Origin: Trametes villosa
Taxonomy: Eukaryota > Basidiomycota > Agaricomycetes > Polyporales > Polyporaceae
Assembly: GCA_002964805.2 (NCBI GenBank)
Contig: PUDQ02000018.1
Span: 124,001-188,000, forward strand
Length of the DNA stretch: 64,000 nt
Direction of reading: 5' to 3'
The notes under the pieces are model-generated. The model was not told the origin of the DNA. It saw nothing but the letters and a program-made list of their open reading frames with translations, and did no database searches. Numbering within the stretch: position 1 is the first letter of the stretch; each line of letters opens with the position of its first letter. The translations under genes and the position numbers were made by a program. Positions 23,020 to 39,198 of the stretch are shown here, in pieces.

Positions 23020-25519
23020 TTTTCCGCATGTCGGCGGGCGTGACGTCAAGTGTGCGGTGAGGACGAGGAGAGAAACAAATTTCGTGAGGGCGTCGGGGAT
23101 GTTCGTGCATTTTGGCTGAAAGTGGAGCACCTCCACCGAATCGGGGTCGGAGGGAAGATTCGCGATAGCGCCGGGGCGGGGTTCGCCACTCGCCACTCGG
23201 CAGGAAGGCGCGACGGCGCTGGGGCGATAACCACCGTTGCCGTTGCCGCCTCCGTGTCCGCTTCCCACCCGGCCCTGCCTATTCGGGGTGGACGCCAGCG
23301 AAAGAGGCTGCATCGATGGGCGTTGAGTCTGCGAATGGCAACTCCCTTTGATGGGGCTGCTAGATCCCATCGGCCCGACTTCGCGCCCCCTTTCCGCATC
23401 GGGCGCGGCCAAGCCCGACAGTGTGGCCCGCTCGCTCGGCACACCGACGCCCCATCCCGTCCCGCTCAGTTCACATGCGTCCGTCCGCATTCGAGGGTCT
23501 CTCTCGATGCTGCATCCCCGCCCGGCACGACGTAGTGCATCACTCCCAGAAGCACCGTCCCACTCAACGCCCGCTTCTTCGAACAAAGCATCGTCCCCCC
23601 GACGTGCACCCCAAAACCCACCGCAAAACTAAACTGACACTCGCAAGCGCTGCGGTGGAGCGGAGGAAAAGAAAGCGCGGCAAGCATTTGCACATCCGAT
23701 CGCGGCGCGCGTCGTCGGCGCAGTAGGCGCCCGAGGCTCCGCCCGCCCGACGTGCGCGCGGCCATATATGGCGAGCCGCCGTCGAGGACCGCCGCAGTGC
23801 GACGATCGCCGGGGCCGCCGCCACCGACGCGGCCGTCGTCGAGCAGCTGGGGCCGAGCGTTTAGCCGGATGACGCGCCGAGGAATGCGTGGGACTCGAGG
23901 GCACATCGTAATCGGAAGCGGTAATTGTCGCCGTGCCTGTGCTGTGCGCCCGTACGCGTGGTGGCGCCACCCCGTTCGTCCATGCGCGTCTGCGGAGCGT
24001 GCGCCCCATTTCTGCGATGGCTCGCTCGATGTTGTTGCAGTCATCGCCCTCGCTGTTGAGAAGAGTGGAGCGCGATGAACGTTCGCAGACGGAGGCGCGC
24101 TTTACGCAACGCTAGCCGGCGCCCTCGTCCGTCATATCACACCCTCGACGCTCGCGAATGCACCCTCCACTGGCTCCATAATCGGCACATCGCCCCGCCC
24201 GCTAGCCGACCTTGTTCCCTTTCCTTTCCGGACGAACGCACTTGGTTTTGCTCGCCGGCCTCCCCGCCGTGTGCCACGACAGCGCAAATGACGGACGCCA
24301 GCCTATATCCGCGCCAAGGCGATCGAACCTACCTGCATGTCCTCCGTGTTGGCTCACACCGGCGATGCACCCTGCTTTACGCGTCCGAAGCCACCGCCGC
24401 GAGGCTACCGCTCGCTCGGGCCCGCTCCTGCCTCGGAGCGCAACAGATTGCCCGAGCGGGGCGATGCGCGTGCGCGCGCATGATGAGGCCGCCAGGAACG
24501 CTGACGGCACGCCGTGCTTGTTTGGCGGCATGCGCCGCTGCATGTGCTTTGGACCAACAGCTCGCTGCTCGTCGCTCGCGAAAGTGGCAATGGGGCCCGT
24601 CTTACGTGCTCCGCATGCTCGAGTGCGACTATGCTTGCATCTGGACCGATGATTCCCCTGCTGGCTCTCACTATGCAGAGGTAGTACGCCGTCAACAGAG
24701 TATCCAAGTCTGAGCCTCTTACCAGAATCCACAAGCCTCGCAGGGCCATGTAGCCATAGTAGGGCACAACCAAGTCTGCAAGGAGGCCACCGAAATCCGC
24801 TGTTACGGCTCCGTAGCAGCGCACGGAGGTTAGTAGCACCCTGCAGCCTCTCCCTCGCGATCGAACAACTGTTGCCCGTCGCCATAACACGCACAGGTGC
24901 CTTACTAGCCTCCTCTTGGCCCCGCTCGCGGTGGTGAATTGACCGCAGGTCTCATGCATCGTGCCATGCACCGAAACGAGAAGCACCTCATGACATGCCC
25001 GAGCCCGTCGCGGCCGTCTATGCCGTCTGTTCGTTCCTGAACTCAGCGCGTTCCCCTTTCTTATCGTCCCAACTCTAATCGCGCGTGCAGCGCCGCGCTC
25101 CGTTTCTGCCACTGCATGCCGGAGTGGCCGTGGCCATTGCATCAAGTGCACCAGGTATTCTTAGAGAGCTTCTGTTAAGCCCGTGTCCGATAGCAGTTCG
25201 GGCGTTCCTGTGTGGCCGAAACCATGTCTCTACGGAACGCCCTTCAGATTTTCCATATTCGATGCCGCCTTGCTGTCTGCTTGAATCAAGTCCGTTTCGA
25301 GCAAGGACACTCCTCTGTTTGTGGACAAGCTCGATGATAGCGCGCATTCTCGGAATACAGACACCTCGCGAATCACGGCACACGCAACATCTAGCAGCGG
25401 CATCCTCGGGTGCCGTAAAAGAGTGCCACTGCCACTTCCTTGAACGTGGACGTGCTCGGCCTCCGGGTGGCACGATCGTGACCTTCCCTTGTCCCGCAAT
25501 AGGGTGCCGTGAAGAATGG

Positions 25520-25945
25520 GGTATTTAATAACCAACAATTAATCACACCTGTTATAAACATGTTAGTAACTGTGTGTTATGAACGGGCCCAGGAGGGGCG
25601 GTGATTTATGGTGAATAATTACCAAGGCGAAGCACGACCTGACCTCCTCGGCGGGGTGTCCCGGGGGGCTGGAGGCTCGTATGGGGATGCGGAGGGCGAG
25701 GAGACGGCTGCCCAAGCGCGATCGTCGGCTCATGGACGATTTCAGAAGACCAACTCGCGAGCCGATGCGGGGCCGGGGGCTTTCAAAACAGTTTCTAACC
25801 TGTTGAATACTGTTACAAATCATTTGTAACCGGTTTGTAACCGCCCATTAGCAACTGTTATTAACCCTTGTGATAAATGCCTTCGAGGTGCCGATAGTTT
25901 CTAACTGTTGGTTAATAATGGTGGTGAATTTATCACGGCACCCTA
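25520..25945. mobile_element. Candidate AT-rich MITE-like element
   Basis: An AT-rich island in GC-rich DNA. The left end has TTAATAACCAACAATTA (about 25525-25541). The right end has the inverted near-copy TAACTGTTGGTTAATAA (about 25902-25918). Inside are repeated TAACTG/TAACCG-type strings at about 25567, 25796, 25827, 25838 and 25902. There is no open frame of note. No target-site duplication could be fixed. It could instead be a regulatory cluster, since TAACTG resembles MYB sites. Confidence 0.4.
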
Positions 25946-27719
25946 TCCCGCAACATGCAACGTTGGTCCCCCGGATGTGCCAAACCACCCTCCTCCGATC
26001 CCGCTCTGCTTCTCGTTCACGCTTCACGCTTCTGGGACCGTTCACGGAGTGCCCGGGCGAGCTTTGTGCGCGCGCGCCAGATGCGGGTAGATAGAACCCT
26101 GCGGTGGGGCGGCGTGTACGTACTTCTGGTGAGCCGCGCCGGCACGCCCGTGGCCCGCGGCGGCATGGTATCCGGGGCGCGCACCCCAGCGACGAGCGCC
26201 CGGGGTGCAACTTGGAGGCGGTCGGAGGGTGGGAGGGAAGCGGACGGGAGGCGGAGGTCTCGGAACGGGTGCAGCGCCTGCTAGCGCGGCGGGGAAGACG
26301 ATGTCGAGGATGGGCTGTACGATGTCAGGCTCAAGAAGCGCGTAGCTAGTGAGAATCCCATGTAGGCGGCGACGGAAGACGCGGATGTACGCTCCGAGGC
26401 TGTCATATTGAACGCCGTCTGCACGAGACTCGAGTACGTTAGTGTCGGAGTGCATGGGAGTCGCGGGATGCCACGGTGGCGCGGTGACGACGCGCGAGAG
26501 TGACATTCCGCGCCTTCGTCGGTCCGAGCGAAGGGCAGTAAGCGACCACGACGCGAGCGTCGCTGAGAGCGCTGCCACCTTGAATGACGTGCCGGCTGCA
26601 GCGAACGGTACGGACACGCCTATCGCAAACGACATCGAGGGTGCCTGGCGTCCTCGGGGCGCGCGCGACCGCCTCCCACAGGCCGCCGTCGACGGGGTGC
26701 GGGCTGCTTTGTGTACACCGAGCCTTCGATATTCATTGTCGGACCGACGGCCCTAGGCTCTTGTCGAAATGGCTCCCGACGCCGGTCGTTACGAGGTCCG
26801 TCCGAAGCTGTCGGTCGGCCCGAACGAGCGCGAGGCGCGCTCGCTGCGGCCACCGTCGGACAGCTGAACGACGGCGACTCGCACCGCTGCTAGTGCGCTC
26901 TCACCGACCTATCCAGGGACCCACGCCGCGCGAAACGGGGTCAGCAGCCCGGACCCTTTGCTGGGCGCGAGCACGGGACACGCCCATACAGATCTCGGAG
27001 TTCATTTTCGACCCCACGGAGCCAGCCCAAGCAGTGTCGCGCACTCCGCCCGCCCCCTATACCCCTACCCTCGCAAAGTCAGCGGCAGGCCGAAGTCCGC
27101 GGCGTCGATCCAGACCCTGAGCACGCTTGTGGGCCCGTATGGGTCCACCGTGCCCGGAGCGGAAGGAGAGGCAGGTGTCGGGCAGGGTCCCGTGAGGGCC
27201 TGGGCCCCGCGCGCGTCACTGCGGGCGCGGGCCAGGAACCTGCCCTCCGAGGCAACCGCCACATGGCGTCCGGTGTTCTAACGACCACGGAGGACCTGCG
27301 GTCTGGGCCGAGTGTTATGTTGTTGCCGGTCGTAGGCGGAGGGCAGGATCCCAGGTGCAGATGGAGGCAGATTTGAGGCAGATGGAGGTTTGAGGAGAGC
27401 TGGGAGATCGGCGTCTAACGCGTGTCGTTCAGCACGCCTCGGGTTCCCGAGGTGAATCATCCAGCAATTCTTACACCATGCCCGGCGCATCGACGAGCGG
27501 TTCGACTATGAAGGGATTGAGACGATGTACGGCATGCTGAGAGAGCATTTTGCGTTCTCCTGCGAAGCCCGCCGGACGGGCGCGTGGGGCGCAATTCACG
27601 ATTTCGTGTCGGCGGCAGGCGCTCTGAAAACAGGAATATCACGCAGCATACATTCCAGACACTACATACCCACAACGACATAGCAGAAGAGCAAAGAAGC
27701 TAGGTACTCGAGGCCACAA

Positions 27720-30589
27720 TCATGTCCGTACGCCCTCAGGGCTCGCTTGCGCAGGTCGTGGATGCAGCGGCACCACGACGTCCTCCATGTCGTCGTCGTC
27801 GTCGCTATCGTCGTCGTCCCCGAGCTCATCCACCTCCGTCTGGTGCCCGCTTCCCAGCGCAGGCGGTTCTGTGGGCGCGTTCGACGTTGGCGCCGAATTC
27901 GATGCGGCGGCAGGGGTAGGCGGGTTGGAGGGGGCGGCAGGTGCAAAAATCTCGGGGAAGGCGTTGATGTCGAGCACGAGGTGCGATCCGCCTGCGTACG
28001 CAGCGATAGGTGGCGGAGGAAGTTCGACTGCAGGCCGAGGACTGGGCTGCGCCAGCATCGGAGGTGGTGGCGCTTGTGTTGCTTGCGCAGGTTGAGGCGG
28101 CTGAGGAGCTGCAGCCGGTTGCAGGGGCGGGATGTGCAGAGTTGGCGGAGGAGCCTGGGCGAGTGCGGCATGGATAGACGTCGGGGCGGGTGGAGGCGGC
28201 AGAGCGACAGGCTCTTCATCCTCCTCGCCCTCCGCAATCTCCGTCAGCTGTGCCGCCAACAGCGCGAGCTGCGCCTGCAACGCCGCGCGCTCGTCCTCCG
28301 TGAGGGTGGCGCGCGGACGCTCCGCGGGCGCTGCCGCACCAGCGGAGTTGACAAGCGCACTGAGCAACGCTGCGAGATCTGCGTCCCCGTCCGCAAGAAC
28401 CGGGGGCGCAGCACCAGACGCCGAAGCTCCGTTCTGCGCGGATGCGTTGGCGGCGTCGGTTGAAGAGGAGGCAGAGGGTGCAAGCTCGAGACCCCCGAAG
28501 TTGATCGCCTTGAGGATGTGCTGCGCGGCCTCCCAGGCGTTGTTCTCCTCGGTCGACTGTTCCTTCTCTTCCGCTGGCTTGGTCGTGGTGGTCGCAGGTG
28601 TGGTACTTGCAGGAGCAGTAGCTGGTGGCTGACTCGCCGGCTTCGCTTGCGCAGGCTGGTTGGCGGCATGCGGCTGGGGATACCCAGGATAGTGGCCGTA
28701 GGGATACGAGTATGGATATCCGTTGTACGGCTGCTGAGCACCTGGTGCGGGGGGATGGGGGTGCTGCTGGAGCGGCGCGTGCGTGAAGGGCGAGGACGGC
28801 TGCTGGGGGGCATGGTGCATCGCATACGTCGTCTGCGCGAGCGTCTGCGGCCGCCGCGTCGTCCGCTTCGACGTCTACACGCACACATACACGAAAGAAA
28901 GAAAGGCGCATCGTGAGCACATCGGAGACACCTCGGGCGGAGGAGCACAAAGTACGTACCGCGCCGCCCTCCCACGCCGGGTTGAGGCGGTACTTCCCGC
29001 CCGCGCGCTTCTCGAGGCGGCCGCGCTTGTACGCCTTCTGCAGCGCCTGGCTCGCGCTCGGCCGGAAGTTCGTCTGCAGCGGGTACCGCGACGCCATCCA
29101 CGTGAAGAGGTCCTTCGGCGCCGCGCCCTCCGCGTCCCCGCAATCGAGAAGGGCTTCGACGATCATCTCCTCGTATGACGGCAGATCCTCCGAAGGTGGT
29201 GGCGGCGGCGGTTGGGCTGCGGGAGCGGTGGGGTGTATTGGCGGCCGCACCAGGGGGTTGGAGTTGAATAGCGGATGCTGGGGATGCTGGCCGTGCGGAT
29301 GTGGTGGGGGCGGAGAATGTGCGGGAGGAGGGGCGGGGTATCCCGGAGGTGGCGCATAGGGATACTGATAGTGGGCGGGATATGCGGGTGGAGGAGCGTA
29401 GTATGGAGCATGAGGGTAGGCGGTCTGCTGGCCTTGCGGCTGTGGCTGGGGAACGGCGTAGCCGTAGTGAGCGTAGGGGTAAGGATTTGGTGGGTGAAGG
29501 TTCGCGTGTTGGGTCTGGGGTTGGGGCTGAGGCTGAGGTGTCGATGCATGCGAAGGGGGAACAGGCGACGCGTGCGAGGGACCAGCCTGAGGCTGCGAAG
29601 GACCCGCGTGCGGTTGAGGGGGCGCGTTGGAGGGGGAAGTATCCCCTCCGTTGGGTTGAGGCGCGGGAGACCCCGCAGCGATTGTTGTCGCGCCAGAGTC
29701 CGAGGTGTTGGCCTTCTCCTTCTCTCGCGCTTCTTCGGCAGGGTCCCTCAGCGACCCCATAGGCGGATCCGGGTCCACCATCGGCGGGGCGGGGGGACCC
29801 GGTGGGTGTACCTGGTGTGAGGGCGTACCTGCATTCGAAGACGAAGCGTCTGCAGGTAATGGTGCCGCCGGAGGAACTGCAGTCACCGGATTAGGCTGAG
29901 GGAAGGCGGGAGGCTTCTCAAGCGGCAGGGAAATGCAACATGAGACAAGCAATGCGAACATCGAGCGGTTCTCCGCTAACAGATATGCTTCGCTCGGGGG
30001 TTAACACTCGGTATGAAGATGTGTCTTGAGGTTTGTTGTACAGCGGACCGAATCAAAGGGGGCAGAATGGGGGTAGACAGATTCGCATTGCCAGTCTCCT
30101 CTTGCATTTCCGGACGATTGATAAATGTTGTAACGTACCTGCATTCCATCCCGAAGCATCTCCGTTAGGCAACGCTGGTGTTGAGGAAGCATCCTGCGGC
30201 TCAGGCTGAGGAGAGGGTATGTGCGGGGTAGGGTGGGACTGCGAGTTCTTCTTCAGCTCAAGGATGGCCGCATCAAGATCAACCGGCCAGACGGTGCTCT
30301 TGACATGCAGCGGGACATGCGGCTCGAACAGCAGACATATCTCAATGATCTGCGCGGGCGGAAGGAGGCTCAGGTATGTCTTCTTCGACGATATTGCGTC
30401 GCTGTTCGTGTTCGTGTTCGCACTGGCACTCGCGCTCGCGGTCAGAGATTGTGGTGGCTCAGGTGGGGGCGCGGGATTGACTAGGTATAACGTCGGCCGA
30501 TGAGATTGCAGCAGGTGTATTCGAGACGCACCTGCGCCATTTTGGAGTGGCGGATTCGCCGGGGGCGGAGGGGGGCTTGTGGCGAGCAT
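27720..30589 (-). CDS. Large proline-rich protein with linker-histone (H15) domain
   Basis: Three exons (30589-30139, 29876-28960, 28874-27720) join to 840 residues. The middle exon holds an H1/H5-type winged helix (about residues 380-455): PSYEEMIVEALLDCG at the start, SQALQKAYKRGRLEKR in the middle and GGKYRLN at the end. A basic TSKRTTRRPQT segment follows directly. The rest is Pro/Gln/Tyr/Ala-rich low complexity, with an acidic Asp-run near the C-terminus. Known linker histones are far shorter and have Lys-rich tails, so this is more likely a chromatin or DNA-binding regulator than a bulk linker histone. The first intron acceptor was chosen to keep the frame. Probably nuclear. Confidence 0.82.
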
Positions 30590-31493
30590 GGATTGCAGCT
30601 ATACAGCCGCTGTGCAGTTTTTCCCTTCAAGATTCTCAGCCACACGCCGGCGCTTGCGGAGGGCGCCTGTTGCGCGTCTACTTCGCAAAGGGCATTGGGC
30701 AGGCGCTCATACGCGACTCTGTCTCTCCTCGTCTCTCCACGTCTTTCCTGTGTCTCGCGATCCCTTTGTAAACCTGGTCACTGGTGCCACTTTTTGAATT
30801 GGCTTGACATCAAACGTTACGATACGCTCCTGGTTGGCTGATACGACGTCGAACTCTCAGTCTTTGGCGTTGTCGTGATGCTCTTGACGCGCTGTTTTGT
30901 GAGCTACCACGACATCTGGCGACGTCTCAGCATCTCTTTGTATGCCTTGAGTACTGGAATTGTGCAACCGATGCGCGTGTAATCAGCGTTGCGCTGCCTG
31001 TATATCTGTCATGGCTACCCCAAGGGTCCCTCTACCCGACCTACGCGTATAGTCTGGCGCGTCAAGCTACATGAACGAACCCTTCATCCACCGCTGGTAC
31101 CGAAGATGTGCTGCTACGACTGGGGATCCTTTGCATGCACATGCACCTCCAGAATGATAGAGGCACGCCATCACGGCGACTCGTTGTCTGTACGTTTTCT
31201 CCAAGCAATACATCTACTTGCCTTCACAAGTTACTGCTCCACCGAAGCGCCAATCGAGTCGAGATGGTGGGATGCCGTCAGTTGTGCACTCGTGTCTCAG
31301 TCTGCGTTCAGGACTCATGCCGAACGTACTCTCGCGTGCAACACGGGTCAAGAGGTCTACGGCCACGTCCCGGATTCCCGACCTATCGATAAGCTGATGA
31401 CTGTGCTCAAGTGACCAGGATTATCGCCATAAAGGGGTCACTATCGAGGAGCCTCCAGCAGGACGCCCTTGACATCGCCACCACTCGACCGCC
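30590..31493. other. Intergenic between divergent genes
   Basis: No gene is supported. This is the shared upstream region of the H15 protein (minus) and the RidA gene (plus). Short frames on the + strand have no recognisable similarity. Confidence 0.5.
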
Positions 31494-32074
31494 ATGACGA
31501 AGCAGATCGTATTCTCTGAGGAGGCTAACCCCCCTCTCCCCGTTTACTGTACGTCCATGTCCTATCAGAGGTGGTATTCGCGGAGGCTGACGTTCCTGCA
31601 GCCCAGGCCGTAATCTCCGGAAAGACCATCTACGTCTCCGGGAGCATCGGGATCACCAGGGACATGCAGCTCGTCGAGGGCGGCGTGCAGGCGCAGACCG
31701 TAAGTGGCGCGCATATGCGATGCCCGCCGATATGTACAGCGAGGACTTCAAGCTCACCGCGGATCCCGCTAGCGCGCCGCGTTCGCGAACATGACGAAGG
31801 TGCTCAAGGCGGCGGGCGTCGGCCTCGAGAGCGTGGTGAAGGCGAACGTGTACCTGACCAACCTCCAGCGCGACTTTGCGCCGATGAACGAGGTGTACCT
31901 GGAGGTAAGCTCGAGCACGCACACGACCCCTGCGATTGTACATTCCAGGTCACTGACGATCCGCTTTATCCCCAGTACTTTACGTCGAACCCGCCCGCGC
32001 GGACGTGCATCGGCGTCGCCGCGCTCCCTCTTGGGGCTGACGTGGAGATTGAGTGCATCGCCGAGCTGCCCTAA
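31494..32074 (+). CDS. RidA/YjgF/UK114-family enamine deaminase
   Basis: Four exons (31494-31548, 31602-31699, 31773-31904, 31976-32074) join to 127 residues, the usual family length. The family hydrolyses reactive 2-aminoacrylate and related enamines to ketoacids and ammonia. Visible signatures are YVSGSIGI near residue 30, QTRAAFANM, the strand VVKANVYLTNL, and the C-terminal block RTCIGVAALPLGADVEIECIAEL, whose first Arg binds the carboxylate. Members form trimers. No clear mitochondrial presequence is present, so it is probably cytosolic. The short introns (53-73 nt) and exact in-frame joins support the model. Confidence 0.93.
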
Positions 32075-33326
32075 AGCGTCGACGGCATTTTGCAGACATG
32101 TTGTACGATGGCAGAACGGAAGAACAAATCCCAGTCCCTTGGCCATGTACGCTCTGCAGATCCCCACAATCCGGTTCCAGCGTCGGGCGCGAGCGGGGAC
32201 GTAAGGGAACTGCGTTCCCCTCCGCGGGCGCAGACTGTTGGTGAGCTTGTCGCTATGTCGCCGCACTGCCTGCACCTGTCGGCGGATGCGAACGTCAACG
32301 AAGTCGGCGCACATCGGTATCTAGCTCGTGGTTCTCCCGCGTCCGCGTCCACGTCACCGCACGGACGGTATGTCCGCGCTCTCTTTGACGTAAGAAAACA
32401 TACGGCGCAGAGATATTGGACGAACTGTGCCTTGTCGCGGAAGGCGCGCTACTTCTGGCAGGCGGGAAGTACCGTCGCTGCCGAAGCCGGTTCAGTAACT
32501 TGAGGAAGAAGCACATGCGCCGTCTTTACGTGTATGGCAATAACCCTCCCCGGACGATCATCCTACTCGGCCGTCCATTGTGATTGTCGCGCAGGGCACG
32601 AATTCATGAGCGCATCTGGCGAAGGCGCGTCTGATGGTCTGTGCTCTCCTGGATGCCACTTACGCACACATCATGGAGCCCGTTTTAGCGTCGTACGTAC
32701 AACAGCCTCCAAAGGCACATAGCAGCAAACGGCGACACTTGGAAGGAGCACCAGCACAATGGCTCTCCTCATCGTTAACGGTGATCGGCGTTTTGCCAAC
32801 ACTCTCATGGATAGCTCCGTCGCGAATGTCAATGTGCAGCTGTGGTGCAGCACTATCCGCTCAAAATCTCGCCCAATGGTATCCTTCATGCGTATCATCG
32901 ACGCGATTTTTGCAAGAGGCTGACGAGCTCCACCGACGTGAGCACGCCCTTCGATCGGGGAAGGATTCCAAGGAGAACGTGGATGACGATGCGCGTCCGA
33001 GCCGACGGTTCGGGCCTATGACGATGCTCCCCGTCGGTCGGACGAAAAGATACTTACACGTACGTGATCGACGATCGCGGCAGTGCGAGCGATGCGATCG
33101 GCTCAGGCTGCTCCACCATCGTCAGCCAGCGTCCGCGAACTCTGCGAACGTGCACACCAGATTTGTTTCTCGACGGGCATGCATGGCACATCCGAGGTCT
33201 GATAAACGGATATGGGGCCAGCGTATATAATGGCCAGCCTCTCTGCCCTCCAGCCTCACTCATCCACTCTACTCCTCCACACACACCGCGCTCTTCATCG
33301 CACTCTTCCACTCCCACTTCATCATC
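32075..33326. other. Intergenic, promoter side of HAD copy 2
   Basis: No gene is supported. A TATA-like box at 33224-33230 lies about 100 bases before the HAD start, in a pyrimidine-rich leader. Confidence 0.5.
33224..33230 (+). promoter_or_regulatory. TATA-like box of HAD copy 2
   Basis: TATATAA lies 97 bases before the ATG at 33327, at a normal fungal distance, followed by a CT-rich leader. Confidence 0.55.
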
Positions 33327-34593
33327 ATGTCTGCCAGCACTCAGTCTACTTTCTACGCCGACGCTGTCCTCTTTGACATGGTGAGCGGCCTGCATTCCCC
33401 TCGAGCCTGCTGAGGAGCACGCTAACCATCTGTTGACAGGACGGCACGCTCACCGACTCGATCTCCGCCGTCGAGGCCGCCTGGGGCAAGGTCGCAAAAG
33501 ACATCGGCCAGGACCCCGCGTACGTGATCGCGGCGACGCACGGCAAGCGCGCCGTCGACAACCTCGCCCAGTTCAAGCCGCACATCAAGGCGCACGAGAT
33601 GGACGGCGAGGTGCAGGCCTTCGAGGAGTCCATCCTCTTCTTCGCGGACGCGTACACCAAGCACGGTCCCGGCTCGCTCCAGAACTCTCCCGCGAGCTCG
33701 CCTGTCGACTCCAGCGCGACGACGCCTGCGCTCTCGCCCGCGAGCTCGACTCCCGCGTCCCGTGGGTCCTCGCGTGCGTCGTCGTTCGTCGGCAACCTCG
33801 CCCAGCTTGCGCCCTTCCGCCGCCCGTCGTTCCTCCACCGCGTCAGCAGCCTGCTGAGCGTTACTCCCGCCATCCGCGAGAGTGCTGAGATCCTCGAGAG
33901 TCCCATCGAGGAGGACGAGGACGAGCCCACCCCTGAGTGGAAGACGATGATGCAGAAGAAGCACCAGCTCGAGGCCTGGCAGCTCGAGGCCTCCGCCGTC
34001 GACCGCTCCGTGCGCATCCTCCCTGGCGTCAAGCGCGTCATGGACTCTATCCCCAAGGGGCGCTACGCGGTCGCGACCTCTGGCGCTAAGACCTACGGTA
34101 AGCTTCACACCTCCTCTCCCTGACACTGAACTGGACGCTGACTCTTGCTCCCCTAGCCTACGGCTGCATGACCCGCGTCGGGATCACCCCTCCCGAGGTG
34201 ACGATCACCGCGGACGACAAGCGCCTCAAGGCGGGCAAGCCCGCGCCCGACCCGTTCCTGCTCGCCGCGAAGGAGCTCGGGTTCGACGCCGCGCGCTGCG
34301 TCGTCTTCGAGGACTCGCCCTCGGGCATCCGCGCGGGCGTCGCCTCGGGCGCGACGGTCATCGCCGTCTGCACCTCGCACGAGCGTTCCAAGATCGAGAA
34401 CTGCGGCGCGCACTACATCGTGGACAACATGGAGCAGATCGAGATCGCGCCCGAGGGTGAGGGGAAGGAGATGCGCTTGAGGTTCACGGTGAAGCCGAAG
34501 GCGCAGATGAAGGCGACGCACGAGCACGCGATGGTGCAGCAGGTGCAGCACGCGGTCGCGGCGCCCGCTATCAGCGTGGCTGTCGTGGCTTGA
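33327..34593 (+). CDS. HAD-superfamily sugar/glycerol phosphatase-like protein, copy 2
   Basis: Three exons (33327-33380, 33440-34097, 34157-34593) encode 382 residues. It is nearly identical to the minus-strand gene at 21578 in the catalytic parts: LFDMDGTLTDS, ATSG, KAGKPAPDPF and VFEDSPSGIRAG. Intron positions are the same. The copies differ mostly in the Ser/Pro-rich cap insertion, which is four residues longer here with different acidic stretches, and in the C-terminal tail, which here lacks the Gln run. A TATA box is present. The likely role is hydrolysis of a small sugar or polyol phosphate in the cytosol. The inverted pair suggests a segmental duplication. Confidence 0.88.
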
Positions 34594-35155
34594 GGGACTA
34601 GTGTCCTCGTATACCCCCACCTCGTTCCTGCCTTGTATCTCTATCCCCCAGGACTCTGGCCAGTTCGTCATACCCGCGCTTCAGCTCCCCGGCTTGATAT
34701 ATGCGCCCTCCTCTATGGTCTCTGTATCGTGTAGTGTAACATATAGATGATATCTTTTCAACCTCCCATCTCCTCGTGTGCCTTAGCTGCAAAGCGCGAC
34801 ATTTGTTCATCGGGTGTTTCAGCAGCAGCATCCGCACAAGGAAGAGTGCTAAAGCACGACTTCTCAAACGTACTGCGAAACTGATCGTCGTTCGCCCGTT
34901 GCGTCCCTCCGAGGATCCCTCCGTCGTCGAAACGGAGCACGCCGAGGTCTTCGCCGAGCGTCATGCCGTTCTCCCGTCGGTAGCAAAACGGCTAAGTGAC
35001 AGCGAAGGCGCGAAGCCCTCGTACATTCGCAACGAACATCCCGTCCCTGGCGGACGAAACAAGCTCACTATATCATACGACCCCCCTATACACTACCGGG
35101 CTGCATTCACCGGCAGTCCCCGCCAGCGCACCGCGAAACACATAAATACCCCTCC
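34594..35155. other. Intergenic between convergent genes
   Basis: No gene is supported. It separates the 3' ends of HAD copy 2 and the RecQ helicase gene. Confidence 0.5.

Positions 35156-39198
<4,043 letters not shown>

Larger units (their letters stand above)
22874..27719. other. Gene-poor stretch of about 4.8 kb
   Basis: No convincing gene was found. Most open frames are high-GC shadows with Arg/Pro/Ala-rich translations and no start context or family match. Within it, 25520-25945 is AT-rich with inverted ends and is listed separately. A minus-strand frame at 26042-26635 starts with ATG and has a hydrophobic segment but no recognised domain. Confidence 0.5.

Noticed and set aside
23466..24894. 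Overlapping long frames on both strands at 23.5-24.9 kb
   Set aside because: They are open on several frames at once because of base composition; translations are Arg/Ala/Cys-rich with no similarity.
26042..26635. Minus-strand ATG frame of 197 codons with a hydrophobic segment
   Set aside because: No recognised domain, a Pro/Arg-rich second half and no intron logic. It could be a real small gene but the evidence is too weak to call it.
27747..28463. Long + strand open frame opposite the H15 protein
   Set aside because: It is an Arg-rich shadow of the proline-rich coding strand; no family match.
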